This document shows positions 1-11,043 of a stretch of DNA of 64,000 nt, in pieces. Source of the DNA: Ornithodoros turicata (Eukaryota; Arthropoda; Arachnida; Ixodida; Argasidae); NCBI RefSeq assembly GCF_037126465.1, contig NW_026999407.1, forward strand, positions 744,001 to 808,000, read 5' to 3'. Within the stretch, counting starts at the first letter, position 1. Every line of letters starts with the position of its first letter. The notes beneath the pieces were generated by a model. The model worked only from the letters and a program-made list of their open reading frames with translations. It was not told the DNA's origin and made no database searches. Made by a program: the position numbers and the translations under genes.

Positions 1-1840
1 AATTCCGGAGCAAGTTTATCGAGGACGCTATAAAGCGTCTGTAAAGTGGATTTTAACCCAGGGAAACCTTATGATGTTATGAAAGCCTAGGAAGAGTACA
101 TCTCAGTTACGAAATTTTTTTTTTTGATTCCCTTTTCCTTTGAGTAATCGAATTTCAAAGATTGCATTCGAGCGCGAGGCTGAGTACTCACTAAGCAACA
201 ACACTAGGTTGGCTCGTGTCGGCTATGGTTAGTCTCGCCTTTCTCATCCGCGCACCGGTCTGTGGCGAAACCGTAATGGCCGAAATGTTTTTTGGTACAC
301 GGCGTGTGATGTCGAAGCTTCGGACTGCTGGATGTTCGTGTTATTCCAGCAGCCACGCTGGCAAAACGTTTGCTCCTACGAGGGCACGCCGGAGACACAG
401 CATGACACGATGCCATCCGCAGGATCGTCGACGGAGGATGAATTGCCATCGTCGCCGTCATCTAGCCACGTGGGAAACAGTCTTCATGTGTAATGAAAAT
501 GTTGAGAGCGTCACAGCGGAAATGTGGTACTGCTCCTCCAGTTCAGGTGTCATTTCAGCAAATGCGTGCCAATATCGACAGCAGAAGAGTGCCTCTGCTG
601 AAGCGAAATGAGACGTTACTGAAGCAGCGCAGCGGTTGTATTTCAAGAAATATGTACTTTGAAATACTGTGGCTGGAGACTGAGGTGCTCCAGGTGTTGT
701 ACTGCTATGTGAGAGAAAGCGACGACTACGCCCTTACCAGGAACAGCGGAGTGAACACGTGAGTTCATTCACGTGTGCCTTCGGTTTGTTATCAGTAAAG
801 TTACGTATCATAATTTTAGGTTTCGCCCATGGTACATGCAGGAACTTTCGGAACGTTGCCTACGAAGAGTTTACCAGGTGGCTCTGGGGACCATTAGGAA
901 AGCACTGCAGAAAAGTCCTCGAAGCATGCGCTGTACATGCCATAATGGAAAACTTTCCTTCTCAAGCGCACAAAGGTTTTTGCCTTTTTGATGTGGAATG
1001 CAGTACGTGCTGTCTGACCATGTGTATATTTATTCGCTTTCACTGAGGTGAAGATCTCACTTTTCTCTCAGGTGCTTGTGGGCAGCATCGAATGCCTGCT
1101 ACCTTGACAGAGGTACATTGGATGGTTTGGTGGTGAACACTGCAAAATCACAACAGTATCCCTTTCATGCACAATAAAGGTCTGCCATATACCCTTTTGG
1201 AGTAACCAGACAGTCACTGCACAGTAAAATACATTCTACAGGCATCGAAGCTTGTAAATATTGCTTTATCGATCACTGTGCTTATGAATGAACATAGGAG
1301 CAGTAAACAAACAAACAAGGAAAGAAGAAGAACATCATCATACCGCGTCCACAACAATTTGCAAGTACTTTATCTTCTGCCAACCAGTAACACAATGTAT
1401 GCATGCTTGTTTTTTCTTTTCAGTGCACAGGTGTTTGCTACAAACACGTTCCAGTCCACAAGCTCCAAGAGAACATGGGCTATCAACTTGCCTATAAAAC
1501 ATCACATGAGTTCGTGACTTCTTCATCAGTATAAGAAGGGCCTCAAGTGGGGACATGCCAATATCTTCAACAGACGCTTCTCTTCAGAGGTATCCCTATC
1601 ATTGACTTCGCAAGCCTGTGAAGAAAAATATTAGCCACTTTCTGTGCACATCCATCTTTGTAACTCTTTGTCAATTTCTCATTGTAAATTTCCCATGTTT
1701 TCCCTCATACCAGTCCAATAGCAATCACTGGTGCGGGCTCAGGGCTTTTGCAGACTGCTACTATTTCACTGTAGCTCACATCTTTGCAAGCTGTCGGTGT
1801 TTCATCCAGGAAATGATCTACCATCCCCTGCCAAGAAGAG
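1..1840. other. No recognisable gene
   Basis: Short ORFs here (up to about 130 codons, overlapping on both strands) resemble no family I know and lack convincing gene context. There is a T-run near 113-125 and an AATAAA at about 1,171. The first 30 bases resemble a stretch near 40,580, so part of this is probably old repeat sequence. Confidence 0.5.
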
Positions 1841-1915
1841 ACTTTACGCTACTTGTGTAAGAAACAGGTGCTGCTAATTATGTAGCACCTGTTTCTTACT
1901 CAAGTAGCGTAAAGT
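1841..1915. repeat. 32-bp hairpin (inverted repeat)
   Basis: Arms 1841-1872 and 1884-1915 are reverse complements with one mismatch in 32 positions, around an 11-nt loop. The pairing is read directly from the sequence. It could be a small foldback element or a hairpin RNA precursor. No TSD was recognised. Confidence 0.85.
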
Positions 1916-2311
1916 TATCATCCTGTTTCCTGTCATCGCTGTGTTTGCGTAGCGCTCGTGAAAGCTTAATTTTGAACACCCTGTATAGTCATCGCTAAGT
2001 GTCTTCCCTATGCTCTTTATATCGAAACATGGTCCCTCATGGCTGTCATGGATGTTGATAGCGTGCCGGGTAAAATAAAGACACATTATGATGAATGATG
2101 TCTGTGTTGCTATTGAAAGCGTTCTTTAGAGTAGCTCTTTCCGCTGTGTAAAGCTAACAACTAGATGTGACTCATATGCTTATATCTGTGTTGTGACCGA
2201 TCCCGATGTTTTTTCTAGAGATTTACTCGCTGCCTGTATCGTGCCTTCATGGGCAGAATTCCTAGCATTGATGCCAGTTCGTCTTGTCAACGGCCTGGCA
2301 CGTAACTTAGC

Positions 2312-2860
2312 ATGGCGAGACCACTCTCCGTGTTTTATCAAAATGTCCGTGGTTTGCGAACAAAATCTAACGAGTTTTCGCTTAATCTGATGTCCTGCCA
2401 CCACGACATTATATGTCTCACTGAAACGTGGCTTAACGATTCACATGTTGTCCAGCATTACTTTCCTTGCGAGTACAACGTCTTTCGTTGTGATCGCGAA
2501 TATAATACTTCTGGTATGTTTTTTTTGGGGGGTGGGGGGTGGGGTGGAGTACTTATTGCAGTTCGCACTTCGCTTATCGCCCATCAGCGGTTTGACCTTG
2601 TTCACGGGCATGAAGCTATCTGGGTTGAGATATCTCTTGGATGTAACAACTCACTCTTGGTCGGTAACTGTTATTTGCCACCCCATATTTCATAACGTTT
2701 TTTGAAGCACTTGAGCTGAACACCAATGTGTTGAACTCTCCCTTCCAATTATGCGGGGACTTGAACGTTCCTGGTGTAGATTGGAACTCATCGGGATCTA
2801 TCCTTGCGTTTGTTAACCATAAGCAAGAGAGGCTCCGCCTCCTGGATGCCGGCCAATAGG
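2312..2860 (+). pseudogene. LINE endonuclease fragment (CR1/Jockey-like)
   Basis: The reading frame shows the endonuclease/exonuclease/phosphatase domain of a non-LTR retrotransposon. It starts with an FYQNVRGLRTK-type motif, then an LTETWLND motif with the catalytic Glu, then after a frameshift near 2690 a GDLNVPGVDW motif. This is the 5' domain of ORF2, which would nick the target DNA. A G-rich run at 2527-2549 interrupts it, and no reverse transcriptase follows, because other repeats begin near 2,823. It is a dead 5' fragment. The clade assignment (CR1/Jockey group) is from motif style only. Confidence 0.8.
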
Positions 2861-2901
2861 AGGACGCGGAGGGCAGGCACTTTCCAAGCCTCTGCTCTTG
2901 C
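2823..2901. repeat. Imperfect foldback repeat
   Basis: GCAAGAGAGGCT at 2823 pairs with AGCCTCTGCTCTTGC ending at 2901, with further pairing inside. It abuts the truncated LINE domain. Probably a small foldback insertion; no TSD was identified. Confidence 0.45.
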
Positions 2902-2949
2902 CCAAGAGATGGCGCAGCAATACCGTTGTTTCGCGTGTCGCAAGGCTTC

Positions 2950-4900
2950 TACCACGGAGGAGAAGTAAGTATAACGAACTCTGCCGAGCCGCCGTTGAGA
3001 AAGCGTGCTCCCGATTCCTCGAGTCTAATTGTGGCCGCGGCGCGGCGCTCGCGCCCCGTCAGGTACTTGCTCCTCTGAAATAAGGTTGCTGCAATGCACT
3101 CTTTCAGATGTACTTGTGTGTCCAGTGGAAGTAGAAAAAAATATTTTGATAGGTAAACACGGTTGTCGTGTATCAAGGAACGATCTCTCTGTGAATTTTT
3201 CGCCTACAGTTTTTGTTAGTGCAAGGCGAGAAGCTTTTATTTTAGAATGCGGGGAAGCCGCCGTGAAGGGGGCTCCGCGTTGTCTTGACGGCTTGAATGT
3301 CTCCGTAAACGTGGTGCTCTCCCAGTCAACAAGCTGTTCTCTTTTTCTTTGTTTATTTGAGATAAAACACGACACGTGAAGAAGCACAAAGGTTATTGTC
3401 CGACATCGTACAGGATGGTACGGGTATTTACATCACCGCCAACGCACGGCCACGAGATGTACATTGATACATTGATGAATGGTTTGCATTGATTAGTTCC
3501 CGGGAACACCTCGCAGTGTAGGGTAATGATGTCATTGGGCTGGTTAATCCGCATTTGTATTCCAACTGTTGCACGAGAGCTCTGTCGCCCGCGCCTCTAC
3601 CAGCCGCTATACACAACGCTTTGGGAAACAGGAGCCTTTTGTCGTAATTGTGATGCATCCGCTGGGATAGAGAGTTACATTTCGCATGCCACCATACACG
3701 AATTTAATACCAAGGCACCAGAACGCACTTCTGTCGCAGGTTTTGCACACGCGCGGTGCAGGATTCAGTGCATGCACTTCCTGTCTAAGGAAGGGATCTC
3801 GAAGACGATTTTTATCTTGGGGTACCGTAGGCGGGGGGGGGGGGGGGTAAATCTTATATCTACTGGAATTAGGGCTTTTTAGCTTTTCTGGCAGGTATAT
3901 ACTGGTGGTGGTGCAGTATTGTTCCTCTTTTTTTTTTTGTGTGTGTGGTGGTAGTAAAATCCCTGGTGCAACGCTTTCAGCAGCATGCTTGTACAGAATT
4001 AAGTAACTTGCAACTGAACACCAAAGCGATAGTGTATTGTAGAAGTAAGTGTTGTTCAAGATTTCAGTGTTCGTCAACATAAATTAGAGGCTAGATCCCG
4101 ACTTTCTTTTGCAGTTCCCAAAACCGAGCGATTGGCATGCATGACAAGATATAAGAAACTAAGTGCCAGAACCTTCGGAACCCCACCGTGTCCCATCATC
4201 AGAGCGTCCTGCCCCTCCTTGCCTCTCTCACACACAAAGGTATCTTAACTGCTCGACACGTACGGAGATAAAACTTTCTAAGTCCCAGCTTATGCGACGA
4301 CCCACGTAACGCACGATTCCGGAAAGATCGCATCCGGCGACTTTCGATTACAGAGCTTCTAACATACTCTTTCCTCCATACCATTCAAATGTAGCTTTTC
4401 GGGACAACGTTTGCTTCCTTTGGGGTATGTTAGCGTGTTAGCGCAGCGGTCGAAGTACGCGCGCACCAGTGAGAGAAGGGCACAATACCCGAGACGGCCG
4501 GGGAGAAGCGACAGTTGATTCTGCCGGAGGCATTCGACACTACACCTTTGGCAATGTCAGACGTTTGTCTTACGTCTTTTTTTTGTCTCCCTGTTTCCGA
4601 TTTCATTTTTATCCGACAGGTAGCTTCCATCTATGAGACAAAAACGAGGTAGCAGAAACTGAAAACAAAAAAGGAAAGAAAAAATAATTGTAGCTGACCA
4701 GAAAATCTTAACTCGTTACTGGAGACACCGTTGTTTATGCTTATCAAACAAACATTCGTTTTGAACGCTTTTTAATAGAGTATTCGAGCACAAACGGCGC
4801 ATTGCCGTGCAGGCGATTTCGCGGAGCTAGTATCGGAGGGAACGCGAGCGCCGCGCCGCGGCCAACAATTGACTCGAGGAACTGCGACGTCGTTTTCCAG
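2950..4900. other. No recognisable gene; poly-G run
   Basis: I find no coding signal here. A run of about 17 G lies near 3831-3847. Overlapping ORFs on both strands at 3025-3387 and 3607-4080 resemble no known family. Confidence 0.45.
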
Positions 4901-4938
4901 CGGAGTTCGGTCTCCTTACTTCTCCTCCGTGGCTTCTA

Positions 4939-5069
4939 CCATGGCGCACCAATCTAACCAACGGCTCCGCCGTCCGTCAACATGGGAACGAGGCCAAGCT
5001 GGAGTCGCGCGTACGCCGGTAAACGGACGGCGAAGCGGCGAAGCCGTTGGTTAGATTGATGCGCCATGG
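4939..5069. repeat. Foldback repeat, about 38-bp arms
   Basis: The segment beginning CCATGGCGCACC at 4939 is repeated in inverted order ending GCGCCATGG at 5069. Arms share the NcoI-like end, the AATCTAACCAACGGCT block and the GCCGTCCG block. The spacer is about 50 bp. Probably a small MITE or foldback element. Confidence 0.7.
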
Positions 5070-5099
5070 CAGGAGTAGTAAGTAAGTAAGGAGAGTCGC

Positions 5100-6700
5100 A
5101 CGCGGGTTATGATCTTTGAATGGCATTGTTTATTGGTAAATTCGCTCGCTACAACCAAAGAAATTACATGTATGGATCCCGGTGCCGGCTGTGCTGTCTG
5201 GGGTTTCTCCTGGGTTTTCCTCAGACACTTTCAGACATATGTCGGTACAGTTCCCTTAGAAGTCGGCCCAGGACGCACATTCCCCCAGGGCATCAGTCGT
5301 GACGTTGCCCACATACGTGAGGCCGACAACGACAAGCCCTTTCATCATTACCACCACCACCACATGTATGGATATTGTGAACCACGTTCTTTCACGGGGG
5401 AAATGGTCGGCGAGCTGTTTACGTGTTATAGCCCCGTGAAGCCACTGTGGCTACAGACGGGGACAGCAAGAACGGTCGGTACGCGTCCTGGGCGCACTTC
5501 AAGGAGAGCTGTGCTGATGCACCGGAAAATCTAACCCCGCAATATCCGTTCACAATCATTCCAATGGGAACCAGAATTAATTTTGGAACCTCCCGTCAAT
5601 GTCGTAATGTTCTAAATAGTACATACATCCTTTTTTGGCAATATGGTTAGCAGAAATGTCGCCTCAAAGAGGCCGGATGAGTAGATTTCGACGTACGTGT
5701 TACGATTAACACAATTATGAACCATTGTCGATTTACTTTCTTTGGGGACAGAGCTCTCCTTTATGATGATAATATTATCTTGCACTGAAAACATTTATGA
5801 TTACGTGGAGTTGCTACACTGCCTTTCGTGGGTTCACTTAATCTGTTCGAGCATGATATTAAAGCCGAATGCCGTAAAACATTTCTTATATGTTATGTAG
5901 AAGAAACTCCAAACGGCCCCTTATCTTCTTCTATACGTGTTACTTGTTTCCACTATGGACATTCCAAAAGTCACATGTTGTAATCTACGGGGGTTTGGTG
6001 TCGTCTCACGTGTTACTAAGCATTTCGGGATATCCCGACATCCCGCAGCTAAGAATCCACGTGTACCCAAACTCCACCACGTTCAAAATCCCAAATCGGA
6101 ACAGTATCTAACATGCGGGGGAACTGCTTCCCAGGCGAAAATGTGTTGAACTGCTGCCAGCTGAACTGTGTCATCGATCAGGGACGACTTGAAGTGAAAC
6201 CACTTGAACCGGTCCCTGCTCAATAATCAAGTGTTGAGACTTGGTGTTGTGTCTGTGCCTTCGTGCTCCCTTGTCTCGGGGGTTTTACATTACGCATCAA
6301 CTTTACCAGCTCGCTTGCTTCTTAGCCATCTTTTCATTGTCACTTTAAGTCACGAAAATATTTCAAAGTTCGTGCTTTTCTGGAACCTTGACTGCAGGTT
6401 TGATTGACAGGCAGGCACACTCACGTGAGCCACGGAGAGCATTTAACAGTTGCCTATCTTCCCATTTCTTGAACTTTCTCTCGTATTTCAAGAAATTATG
6501 AGTCTAGCAGATCTGCTTTAATGAGTAAGTGAACAAAAGCTGTTGCGTCGATGCGGACGAGTTTTGAGAGTGGGTAATTTTCAACAATGGCGGTGATGAT
6601 TCCAAGTTGCCAACCATCATGCAATTCTCCGGACCCTGCCCTCGTTAATTTGTTGCTGTTTCCGCGTTTGACAAATCACCTTCGATGACAACGATTTCTC
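5100..6700. other. No recognisable gene
   Basis: AT-rich, with only short ORFs of no recognisable family and no promoter or splice structure I can defend. Confidence 0.45.
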
Positions 6701-6716
6701 GATGAATGAAAGGGCA

Positions 6717-6829
6717 GTGGTGTTCATTGCAGCCAAAACAGACACACACTCAGACAGAGAACACACAACACAAACACAACACAACACTCTGTCTGAGTGT
6801 GTGTCTGTTCTGGCTGCAATGAACACCAC
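6717..6829. repeat. 43-bp hairpin with AC-rich loop
   Basis: Arms 6717-6759 and 6787-6829 are reverse complements with one mismatch, around a 27-nt loop made almost only of A and C. The 12-base word AAAGGGCAGTGG occurs both at the left edge and about 40 bp beyond the right arm. The arms read ORFs on both strands, which is an effect of the palindrome. Confidence 0.85.
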
Positions 6830-7050
6830 GTTGAACTTGAACCAACTACCCCAGCTTGCCACCCTTGTAAAGGGCAGTGGGACAGTATTTCCTGCGCAGC
6901 AAGAGTCTGACTTTCGTTTTTTATTATTATGCTTAGACGTTATTGAACGCCCGGTGTGGAGTGTTACAAAACATATATTTTCTCTGAAGTTATGTTTATC
7001 TGTAATCAATCATCCGAGAAATGTCGAAGCCACGACACGTTGATACTTCA

Positions 7051-7058
7051 TGACGTCA
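7051..7058. promoter_or_regulatory. CRE/ATF-type palindrome TGACGTCA
   Basis: TGACGTCA lies about 87 bp upstream of the TATA box of the secreted-peptide exon. The same octamer recurs in the palindromic elements and in the Polinton. Binding is not shown. Confidence 0.4.
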
Positions 7059-7137
7059 TGTCTAGACAGTTCTGCGGTATTGGATTCGATCAGGTAAAAC
7101 CACTTGCGTTCCAGCTGCTGCTTAGCTGAGGATAGAG

Positions 7138-7145
7138 TATATTTA
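7138..7145 (+). promoter_or_regulatory. TATA box of secreted peptide gene
   Basis: TATATTTA lies 73 bp upstream of the ATG at 7218, leaving room for a 5' UTR of about 45 nt. Position and composition fit a Pol II core promoter. Confidence 0.55.
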
Positions 7146-7217
7146 AGGCGTGTCTTAGACGAGCCCAGTACCTGGCCTACACGAGAGAGGCAAGAACTGC
7201 ACTAAACCTAATTCGAG

Positions 7218-7270
7218 ATGAAGTTGGTTCTTGTCGCTATGATTGTCCTGACTCTGATCGGCACCGCATG
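7218..7270 (+). CDS. Signal-peptide exon of a small secreted cysteine-rich peptide gene (exon 1)
   Basis: ATG at 7218 opens 17 codons that form a typical secretion signal: Met-Lys, then a Leu/Val/Ile/Ala core, then a small-residue cleavage region (Gly-Thr-Ala). The exon stops at a strong GTAAG donor at 7271 with two bases of the next codon, so it is phase 2. A TATA box sits upstream. The sequence does not continue as a gene beyond the donor. Two candidate second exons of the matching phase exist far downstream on the same strand, at 38,321 and 47,728. The intervening DNA is almost all transposons. Small secreted peptides of this design are common in tick saliva. Which downstream exons it joins is an inference. 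Confidence 0.6.
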
Positions 7271-7639
7271 GTAAGAATGCAATGTTTTTCTCTTTAACTC
7301 GAAAATAGCTACGCAATTGCTAGTGTTATTCCCCGAGCAGCACAGTCCGTTGGCAGCCGCGCGGACCGCCTCCCGACAACGTGCACGTTTTGACGCATAA
7401 CTGGGAAGACCTGAAAAAAACTGTTTGTTGTTAGCCGGGACACACTGTACATATGTTAGAATATTACTTGTGTATGGATACATTTTTAAAAGATATACAC
7501 AAGTGCACAAAAAAGATTCAAAGTATTTGCAATCAGAACAGGGCAAGGGCAGGAGCTATGATATCACAAGAGGAGAAGTGACTGCTCACAAACTACTGCA
7601 CCTTCGTAGGGTAATTTGTTGTCACACTAATGACTTAAG

Positions 7640-8460
7640 TCGTGTTTAAGAAAGACAACTATAATCCCAAGTGGAAAAACTTGCTTGGCGTAAAAGGTCG
7701 GCTGAGACGAGTTGGCCAACTAAGCCAACCTTGGCCCAACCTAAGACAACATGGTTGAGCCGAGCTTGGGGATTGACAATGGCCTGAGACTGCCCGTCCA
7801 TTGGCCACCCACATAGGGCCAACCTGGCCAACGCTGACCCATATATGGCCTTATAACGGCCCAGTGAGAAATTTTGCATGACAACGCTACCTCCCAGCGG
7901 GAAAAGCGATCTTGGCAAAACACTGGGCTGACGTCTGCTTCCAACCTAAAAGTTGTCGGGCCAAGCTTGCAAAGAAAGCTTGGGCCAAGGTTGGGGATTG
8001 ACTATGGCCTCACTCGGGCCGACTTAGCCGGCACAAGCTCGGGTCAATGTAGAGGGCCCACCTGACAGATGTAGGGCCGATGTCTGTCCAATAAAGAACC
8101 AAGTTTGGGTACTGATGGGAAAACGTGGGCCCTAGAATGGCCCATGGAACATACTTGTGCATGGGCCAGCCACAGCCCGTTGCAAAAAATGCATGACCCA
8201 ATTATTAAGCAGCGCGCCGCAACATGCAGCTTTGGCTGCCCCAAAGGAGAAAAACAACGTCGGCAAAATGCCGCGCCGACGTGTGATCCCCACCTAAAAG
8301 TCGTTGGGCCATCCTTGCAAAAAAGGTTGGGCCAAGCTTGGCAATAGCTAGGCTGGCCTACTCGGCCTTGGTTGGTGCATGGTCGGCCAACAAGCTTGTT
8401 TCTTGATACGTATCTGCACCCTGGCCAATGACTTGCCAAGCATTGGCCAGCCTGCATTGT
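7640..8460. repeat. GGCCAA/TTGGCC-rich tandem repeat, about 345-bp period
   Basis: Two diverged copies of one unit can be aligned. A block reading CCTAAAAG..GGGCCA..TTGCAAA occurs near 7,946 and again near 8,291, and flanking blocks (GCATGACNNC, GGGAAAA/GGAGAAAA) keep the same spacing. Open ORFs on both strands are side effects of the composition. Probably a minisatellite or the body of an unclassified repeat. Confidence 0.6.
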
Positions 8461-8469
8461 GACAAGTTA

Positions 8470-9095
8470 GGCCAAAGCAGTCCTGTGGCGCCGCTCGTAT
8501 TCATACTCAATTGTCTCGCGGCGTAGGGTAGCGGCGTAGGGCAAGAATCATAAAAGCTCGCAATATGCCCGAGATCACTAGAATCAAACAGCTCACAATA
8601 AAGAAAAGAAATTGCATTTCTTTTCTGAGGAAGAACCAAAAATAACAAAGATGGTTAAGAGCATCAACTGTTTACTATATACATAAAAAACAAGACTTTC
8701 GTGCAGGAGGCTGCACTTCTTCATGTTTGAGGACCTGTTACAAGTGGTGAAGCATATATAAAAAAACCAAGTCACATGGTACAAGAAAAAAGGGTAAGGG
8801 TGAAGAGAACTACAAACGCAATACAAATATCAACAAAAATTAAAAACAAAATGCAATCAATAGGAGGTGGCTGGAGAAGGTCAGACAGACATACAGACGA
8901 GTCGGAGTTGTACGTGGAGGAAACCAATGAACATCACATGAATAGGCACAGCAGCCAGTTGGCACAAAGAGCTTTAGAATGCGTACGGGGAATTAGGGCT
9001 CAAGAGTGAAGGATTGAGGACACACAGCACCTTGATGGCTAGGAGCTTCCAGACTCTGGGAAAGTAACGCGGAGTGGGTGTCTTACTGATGGTGT
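8470..9095. other. No recognisable gene
   Basis: AT-rich DNA with no recognisable family, promoter or RNA gene. Confidence 0.45.
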
Positions 9096-9101
9096 ATCAT
9101 C

Positions 9102-9373
9102 GGGTGTGTTCGTTTATTAAACTCGCGCGACCCGCGAGTCGGAGTCGTGACGTATGAGAGCCATCGTACGTCATCGACTCTAGCGACCCACCTCGAAAGG
9201 AGAGTCGCTGCGAGTCGACTCTTGAGCACCTCTAGTGTTGAATCCTCGAATTTTAGAACGGGAGTTAGTGTCACCTGGGCGACGTCATGAGAGCCGCGCC
9301 GCGGCATTTTCGCCCACCAAGAGTTTACTCCCTCGGCTCTCGAGGCGTTCGAGTCGAATAAACGAACGCAACC
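9102..9373. mobile_element. MITE with 17-bp+ terminal inverted repeats, ATC duplication
   Basis: The left end GGGTGTGTTCGTTTATT (9102-9118) matches the inverted right end AATAAACGAACGCAACC (9357-9373) at 15 of 17 positions, and pairing continues inward. ATC flanks both sides (9099-9101 and 9374-9376), fitting a 3-bp target duplication. It has no coding capacity. A 3-bp duplication suggests a PIF/Harbinger or CACTA-type source, but I cannot decide. Confidence 0.65.
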
Positions 9374-9439
9374 ATCGTGTATGATGTGAAAAATGGCAGA
9401 CAAGTGATAATACAATAAATAGACTCATAGTATAAATGA

Positions 9440-10960
9440 CTATAAGGGGCCGCCGTACTCGTTGATGCTGTGCGGCTGTAACGTTGCAAATTTCGAAATG
9501 AAAAAGGATTCTCGATTTCTGCGTTTGATGTCATTAGCGTACCCGGATTCTAAAATGGTGATAAGTATATGCGTATGCAGATCATGTCCCGGAAGATTAA
9601 AATGTAGCGATACAGGTGACTGACATTTATTAACAATATCTGATTTATGGCCATAAAATATTTCACGGATGGTGTTACGTGTTTCGCCTATATATTGTTT
9701 ATTGCACAATTTGCATGTAATGAGATAGCAGACATTGAATGAGTTATAGTGAAGAGACTGCCGAATAGAGAAAACGAAACCATTAACAGTGCTACAGGTG
9801 GAGGTACATGTTGCAATAAATAAGCAAGTTTGGCAGCGGTTGCTGTTGCAAGGAGCGCAACCGGGACTCCGTTGATTATTGCGGGAGGAAGTGAGTAAGT
9901 CGCGTATGTTACGTGATCTCTGAAATGTAATAGCCGGAACATTAGGGAAAATGTCTTTGAGATATTCATAGGCGTGGAGTATGTTTAAATGGCGTTTGAA
10001 CACAGATCCTACATTACGGAGTGCGTGGTTGTAAGGTGTAATGAAAGTGCATTTATTATGACTTGGTGCCTTATAGGATTCACGAGAAAGCAACCTTTCC
10101 CTGTCTAGAGAGATGGTTCTGGCTAGGGCATTGTCGATGAGTTCATCGGGATATCTGCGCTCCTTGAAGTCATTGCACATGTCCTTTGCATGCTTCAAAA
10201 AATCTTGTGTATTGGAACATATGCGTTTCAAACGTGTGAGTTGTCCAAATGGAATGTTTCGCTTTTGGATATTAGGGTGATGGCTGTTGAAATGAAGGTA
10301 CTGCCGTTTGTCAGTCGGCTTCTTATAGAGATCTGTGACGAGTTTACCCGACTCGAGAGAAACAGTGACGTCTAGAAAGCTGATTGAAGTTCTAGAGTAG
10401 TTGCGCGTGAATTTGATGGAATTGTGCCGTGAGTTAAAATGATCAAAAAATGAAAGTAGAGAGGTTTCGTCAGCTGTCCAGATGGCAAAAATATCAATGT
10501 ATCGCAGGAATACGAATGGTGTCACTGGAAAAGACTCTAAGGCTCTTTGTTCAAAAAGCCCCATGAAGAGGTTTGCGTAATTGGGTGAGATACGGGAACC
10601 CATCGCTGCGCCCTGAACTTGGACATAATGTTTGTCATTAAAAACAAAGTTGTTGTACTGCAAGACTAACTCAAGAAGACAGATAATGGTTTTAGTTTGA
10701 AGAAGATCAGACGGAAAGGAGGAAAGAAAAAGCTCTACAGCGTTGACACCTTCATCATGGGGAATATTTGTATATAATGACATCACATCCATAGTTACCA
10801 GTATAGCGTTGTTGAGGTTAGGAGAAATGTTATTAATGGAATTTATTTGGGCAAGGTAGTCGTTAGTGTCCTTTACATAAGAGGGAAGTTGTGGAGGAAT
10901 ATGCTTGATGCAGTGATCTAAGACGAGGGATATTTTTTCAGTCGGTGTATTAACACCCGA
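9440..10960 (-). pseudogene. Penelope-like element: reverse transcriptase plus GIY-YIG endonuclease
   Basis: The minus-strand frame carries an RT domain with an AAMGSRISPNYANLFM motif, then a palm motif reading RYIDIFAIW where Penelope-like RTs have RY(V/I)DDIF. One catalytic Asp codon appears missing, so the RT is probably dead. A Cys-rich linker (CAPC, CQTC) follows, then a C-terminal GIY-YIG domain with a CYLITC..C..QYIGETR motif, GHKSDI, and the metal-binding Glu in NRESF. This order (RT, then GIY-YIG) defines the canonical Penelope-like class. The frame is otherwise uninterrupted. The 5' part of the element is truncated near 10,960, where an inverted piece of the same element is attached. 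Confidence 0.9.
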
Positions 10961-11014
10961 AATAATCAACAGAGTCCCGGTTGCGCTCCTTGCAACAGCA
11001 ACCGCTGCCAAACT
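10961..11014 (+). repeat. Inverted 54-bp copy of an internal piece of the Penelope-like element
   Basis: 10961-11014 is the reverse complement of 9827-9880 with one mismatch seen. It extends the RT ORF artificially by encoding the opposite strand of the Cys-rich linker. An inversion at the truncated end points to template switching or twin priming during insertion. Confidence 0.85.
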
Positions 11015-11032
11015 TCAAAGATCAACGACGTG
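11015..11032 (+). pseudogene. Short stub of the Polinton integrase gene left of the palindrome
   Basis: These 18 bases, ending in the GACGTG target duplication, are in frame with the integrase that resumes at 23,430. Together they read into the conserved start of the integrase core. The rest of the N-terminal half, including any zinc-binding region, is missing to the left, where the Penelope-like element begins. Confidence 0.6.
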
Positions 11033-11043
11033 AGTAGTATGGG

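Noticed and set aside
1060..1190. A further last exon of the cysteine-rich family before AATAAA at 1,171
   Set aside because: An acceptor-like TTTCTCTCAG is present, but no frame gives the conserved cysteine spacing or the shared 3' UTR word.
5070..5092. AGTAGTAAGTAAGTAAGG resembling the start of the small palindromic element
   Set aside because: The match is only about 12 bases in a low-complexity GTAA stretch, without the conserved hairpin core or a partner end.
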